Positions 60,824 to 64,000 of a DNA stretch of 64,000 bases are shown here, piece by piece. A program made the position numbers and the translations under genes. How positions within the stretch are numbered: position 1 is the first letter of the stretch; the number at the start of each line of letters is the position of its first letter. The stretch comes from Platynereis dumerilii (Eukaryota > Annelida > Polychaeta > Phyllodocida > Nereididae): contig JAPTHN010000004.1 of assembly GCA_026936325.1 (NCBI GenBank), positions 29,443,910 through 29,507,909 of the forward strand, read 5' to 3'. The notes under the pieces were generated by a model. It was not told the origin of the DNA. It was given only the letters and a program-made list of their open reading frames with translations, and did no database searches.

Positions 60824-61882
60824 GGGCAAGTTGACCTAACTTCAGCCCCTCACCCAACTTCAGCCCCCCTACAGAAAACTCCTTGTAATTAAATTTTGAT
60901 AAGGCCAAGGTACCAGTATTTGGGTTTAAAGTTATTGTCAATGTGTTTAGAATAAATTATCAAAAATTTATGACCATCATGACAATGAATCAGGAATTTT
61001 ACATGTTTTTTTGGCGGATCGCATTTTTCTTGTTTTGCGACGCGAATACAACGCGAAACGAAAAAAAGTTTGTTAAAATGTTAAACCTGTCAGTTGGCTG
61101 TACCAATTCACCAAAGCAGGAGCAGCCCAAAAAAAGTTTCATCACAAGGAAAAATTAGTAATCTTCCATAAATCAAGGTTTTTTTCAATATTTTCTACTT
61201 GATCATTCAATGAATTAGGTGATTTATAAGACATGTCAATCTTACCTAACTTCAGCCCCCATGGTCCTAACTTCAGCCCCCATATGACCTAACTTCAACC
61301 CCCAGGTTTCCCAAATTCCAGCCAATACATCTCACATGAGAAGTTTGTTTATTCATCCCTGAAGATCTATCTATCTAAAAATTTAATTTTTAAAGCATTT
61401 TTACATCTGGCATACTGGAATAGACCAGTTGCCTGAACTTGAGTTTAAAATAAATTTTTATCCTCTTTCCGTGAAAACTATGACTTCTTTCCCAGCTTTT
61501 TTAAATACATTTTTGGAGCATTGATTTTTTTCAGACTGTCATGTTTTATATACAGATAAGTAATTAAGGCCAAATTTAATCATTCTGCTGCTTTATATCA
61601 CAGAATAGGATCAATTGGTTGGAGTTATGTGCGGGGCTGAAGTTAGGTACACCCTAGGCTGAAGTTAGGTACAACACGGCTGAAGTTAGGTACATTTCCC
61701 ACTATTGTCTTTTGAACACATTTGCACTGACTTATAAAGCATGTGGTTGTATTTTTACAATATAGTCATAAAGAGGAGTGAAGGCTGGGGTTAGGTCCAC
61801 AGCTACAGGTTATTCCCATGAATAGCCAGCCAATGACAAGCGATCAAAAACCAAAGTAGGCTGAAGTTAGGTCAACTTGCCC
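60824..61882. mobile_element. TA-flanked MITE with serial CTAACTTCAGCCCC motifs
   Basis: 1,059 bp. The left end GGGCAAGTTGACCTAACTTC and its inverse at the right are flanked by TA (60822-60823 and 61883-61884). The motif CTAACTTCAGCCCC occurs about five times in the left part (60836, 60855, 61245, 61266, 61287) and about five times inverted in the right part (61635 to 61871). No transposase frame. Confidence 0.8.
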
Positions 61883-61885
61883 TAC

Positions 61886-62150
61886 TTACATTCAGCTGTT
61901 TGTGACAATCTGTGACGTCACAACAAGTCCTTCCATATACATTGAACTGAAGTGTCAATTTGTCATTGAGTAATTTGTGACCTCATTGATGAGTGGTGTG
62001 ACAGGTTTTTAAAAATGACCTTTCCTAATAACATTGCAAGTGCAGAATATGACCTCGCAAACTGCTTGTGAGTCGAATAGAATAACATGCCAGAGATAGG
62101 TATATGACCTCAAAAGAAATATCCCAGTTCTTTTCTGTAAGCACTTGTTG
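61886..62150 (+). repeat. Interspersed repeat related to 28583-28845
   Basis: ACTTACATTCAGCTG, then GTGTCAATTTGTCATTGAGT and GACCTCATTGATGAGTGGTG, parallel the reverse complement of the MITE at 28583. Confidence 0.6.
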
Positions 62151-62224
62151 CGTATGCCCAAAGCATATATAATCACTCACAAATATCCACAAAAGACTGT
62201 CATTGATTTTGGCTAAGTCGTTTG

Positions 62225-62705
62225 ACTTTGACCAAATAGCCTATTTGACATTAGCCTATTTGATATTAGGCTCAATTTTCATTGGCTGTTGGATATTAGA
62301 TTTGAATCTAATTGAATTCTCAGTGTGTCCAATGAGAATGCAGCTTAATATCCACTGGCCAATTATGGCTCTGTGGATATTTGGCTTGACTGTCATTGGC
62401 TAGGATATTTGGTCGGATTCTCGTTGGACAGGATATTAGGTGGCAGTCTCATTGGACAAACTATTAACAGTGCCCCCTACTGTGGATATTATAGGATGGG
62501 TGGATTCTCATTGATCAAGATATTATGGCGTTTTCTCATTGGTCAGTTCACTATTATCCAAAGTTAGATATTTGTCAAAATCCACCATAGTAATGCCCAA
62601 AGGCCCTATAGTTTTCCCAAAGACCCTATAATTTGCCAAAAGACCCTATATTTTGCCCAAAGGCCTAATATCCATGCCCAATCGGCCTAGATATTGGGCA
62701 CAATA
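62225..62705. repeat. Diverged short tandem repeats
   Basis: At about 62240-62560, variants of GATATTNGG...TCTCATTGGACA recur roughly every 40-60 bp. At 62594-62700, five units of about 20-21 bp resemble TTGCCCAAAGGCCCTATAT. Confidence 0.65.
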
Positions 62706-63088
62706 GTGGATATTGTTGGTAACACTTGTCATTTGTCCACTCTAATATCACCTGTAAAACAAATGCTGTTCCAATCGTAATGACTATCCCCTACAACTTC
62801 AGCTGCTCAGTCAAATCTATTCTTTTTAGAAGTATCTTTCTTCTTTCTTTTTTTTGCTTTCTTATCGCTGATACAAGATTTGTGTTAACTTATCAAGAAC
62901 TAAAAATGGAACTACTGATAAGCAGTAAACATACAAATACAAATACGCAATCTACTGTGACTAAGCATCATTTACTTGTTATATTCATCAGAGCTCTGAT
63001 ATTTCGTAATCTGCCTCATGATAATTTGCCAATTCAGCATACATTTTGACATTTTATAAAGTTTGCTAGAAGTTGACAGCAACTGGAC

Positions 63089-63104
63089 ATGGCAAGCGGC
63101 AAAG
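63089..63104 (+). CDS. P4: putative first exon of a fourth P-family gene
   Basis: ATGGCAAGCGGCAAAG followed by donor GTAAGA codes MASGK and ends in phase 1, as P2 exon 1 does (MASSK, GTGAGA). The 5' flank GTTTGCTAGAAGT resembles the P2 flank GTTTGCAAGAAGC. The remaining exons would lie beyond the right edge. On 16 bp alone this would be weak; the matching flank is what supports it. Confidence 0.4.
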
Positions 63105-64000
63105 GTAAGATACATAGAGTTCAACCATTTAGGGACCGTGCAGAATATAGTGACTTGGGAGATTGGGAATTTATTCGTAAGTTGCCAAATGAGTGCAGCC
63201 CCCCAAAAAAATTTGAAAGCAAATTTTTTTGGGGGAATTCAGGCAGACAATTTTGCGAATATAAATTTTTGGGGTAATTTGGCCAATTTTTTTCAGCAGC
63301 CCCCCCCCCCAAATTGATTGACCTCCTCCTACACCTATGATGTTTAGTACCCCTCCTCCATTAGTGTATTTTAAATGATCCAAGTTTTTCCGATCACACT
63401 TGACCTTGTTTTTTTTATATTGCAGTATACGTAGTAGAAGCAATCTGCTAATTTATGGCCAATTTTACAAATATTTACCTTTACCACGATGTACTTGAAG
63501 TTGATTAAATGTAATTCCCCATTGGTGAACTTGTAAATCCTCAAGATATTGCAAAAGATATTTAATTGATGTTTTCGACCACCCTAGCGTGATTTTTTCT
63601 GTTCGGTGAGGGCGCCCTGCAGCAGACCTCACTGATTGACCAGGGGGTATTTCCCTATAAAGCTGGCATTTCACGCATACTCTCAAAGATTTGACAGCTT
63701 CTGACAGCTTCTAAAAGGATCATTCAGAACTTAAGACTGGAGTGGGGGGGGTGGGAGTTTGGCCTGAGGGGGTGCTAACGTTTTCACCCATGTTACAAAG
63801 GGGGGGTACTAATTTTTACATCATTTCTATGAGGGAGTTGAATTTGAAAAAAATCATAAAACCTGCGTACATGCACAAAAGTGCGTAAATCCCAATAGTC
63901 TGATCAGGTGTGTATATAAACTGAACCAAATTAAAAACGCAAAACTATTTGCAGGGCTATATTTTTTTGTATATGCTTCAGATGGGCTTTTGAGTACATG
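63105..64000. other. Putative P4 intron, no exon seen
   Basis: Low-complexity runs (C-run 63301-63310, G-run near 63744). Overlapping frames on both strands are not supported. Confidence 0.4.

Overview
The window looks like nuclear DNA of an animal, most likely a marine invertebrate and perhaps a non-vertebrate deuterostome. It has short exons with GT/AG borders, mostly phase-1 introns, immunoglobulin-fold exons, a Golgi-type carbohydrate sulfotransferase, tRNA-derived SINEs, GATA microsatellites and very many short DNA transposons. The species cannot be named from sequence alone. I saw no prokaryotic operon, CRISPR array, rRNA, retrovirus-like element or Polinton.

Layout. 0.4-6.1 kb: GATA repeats, a TA-flanked MITE and two near-identical hAT elements with perfect 8-bp target duplications. 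7.6-12.9 kb: a nest of four elements (a TA-flanked MITE holding a third hAT copy, which holds a long-TIR element, which holds a small palindrome). 12.9-20.6 kb, + strand: a six-exon gene for a two-Ig-domain surface protein ending in a hydrophobic, GPI-signal-like tail. 20.7-23.2 kb: a MITE and tRNA-derived SINEs. 23.5-49 kb: three members of a small-protein gene family that I do not recognise (P2 on -, P1 on +, and a decayed P3 on -), broken up by mobile DNA. A 4.5-kb inverted-repeat element studded with about 20 RFX X-box-like palindromes lies inside P1. 42.6-46.2 and 51.4-55.0 kb: two nearly identical 3.6-kb composite TA-flanked elements. 56.5-58.2 kb, + strand: a two-exon membrane sulfotransferase. 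59.3-64 kb: more MITEs and tandem repeats, and the apparent first exon of a fourth family member (P4) that runs off the window.

The genes show no shared pathway. The most novel coding content is the P1-P4 family: a short first exon starting MAS, a conserved intron phase pattern (1, 1, 0), and shared motifs FFGPDF (exon 3) and FPP...I.ELW (exon 4). It has no signal peptide and no domain I can name. The most striking non-coding structure is the X-box-rich fold-back element, whose motifs recur about every 165 bp.
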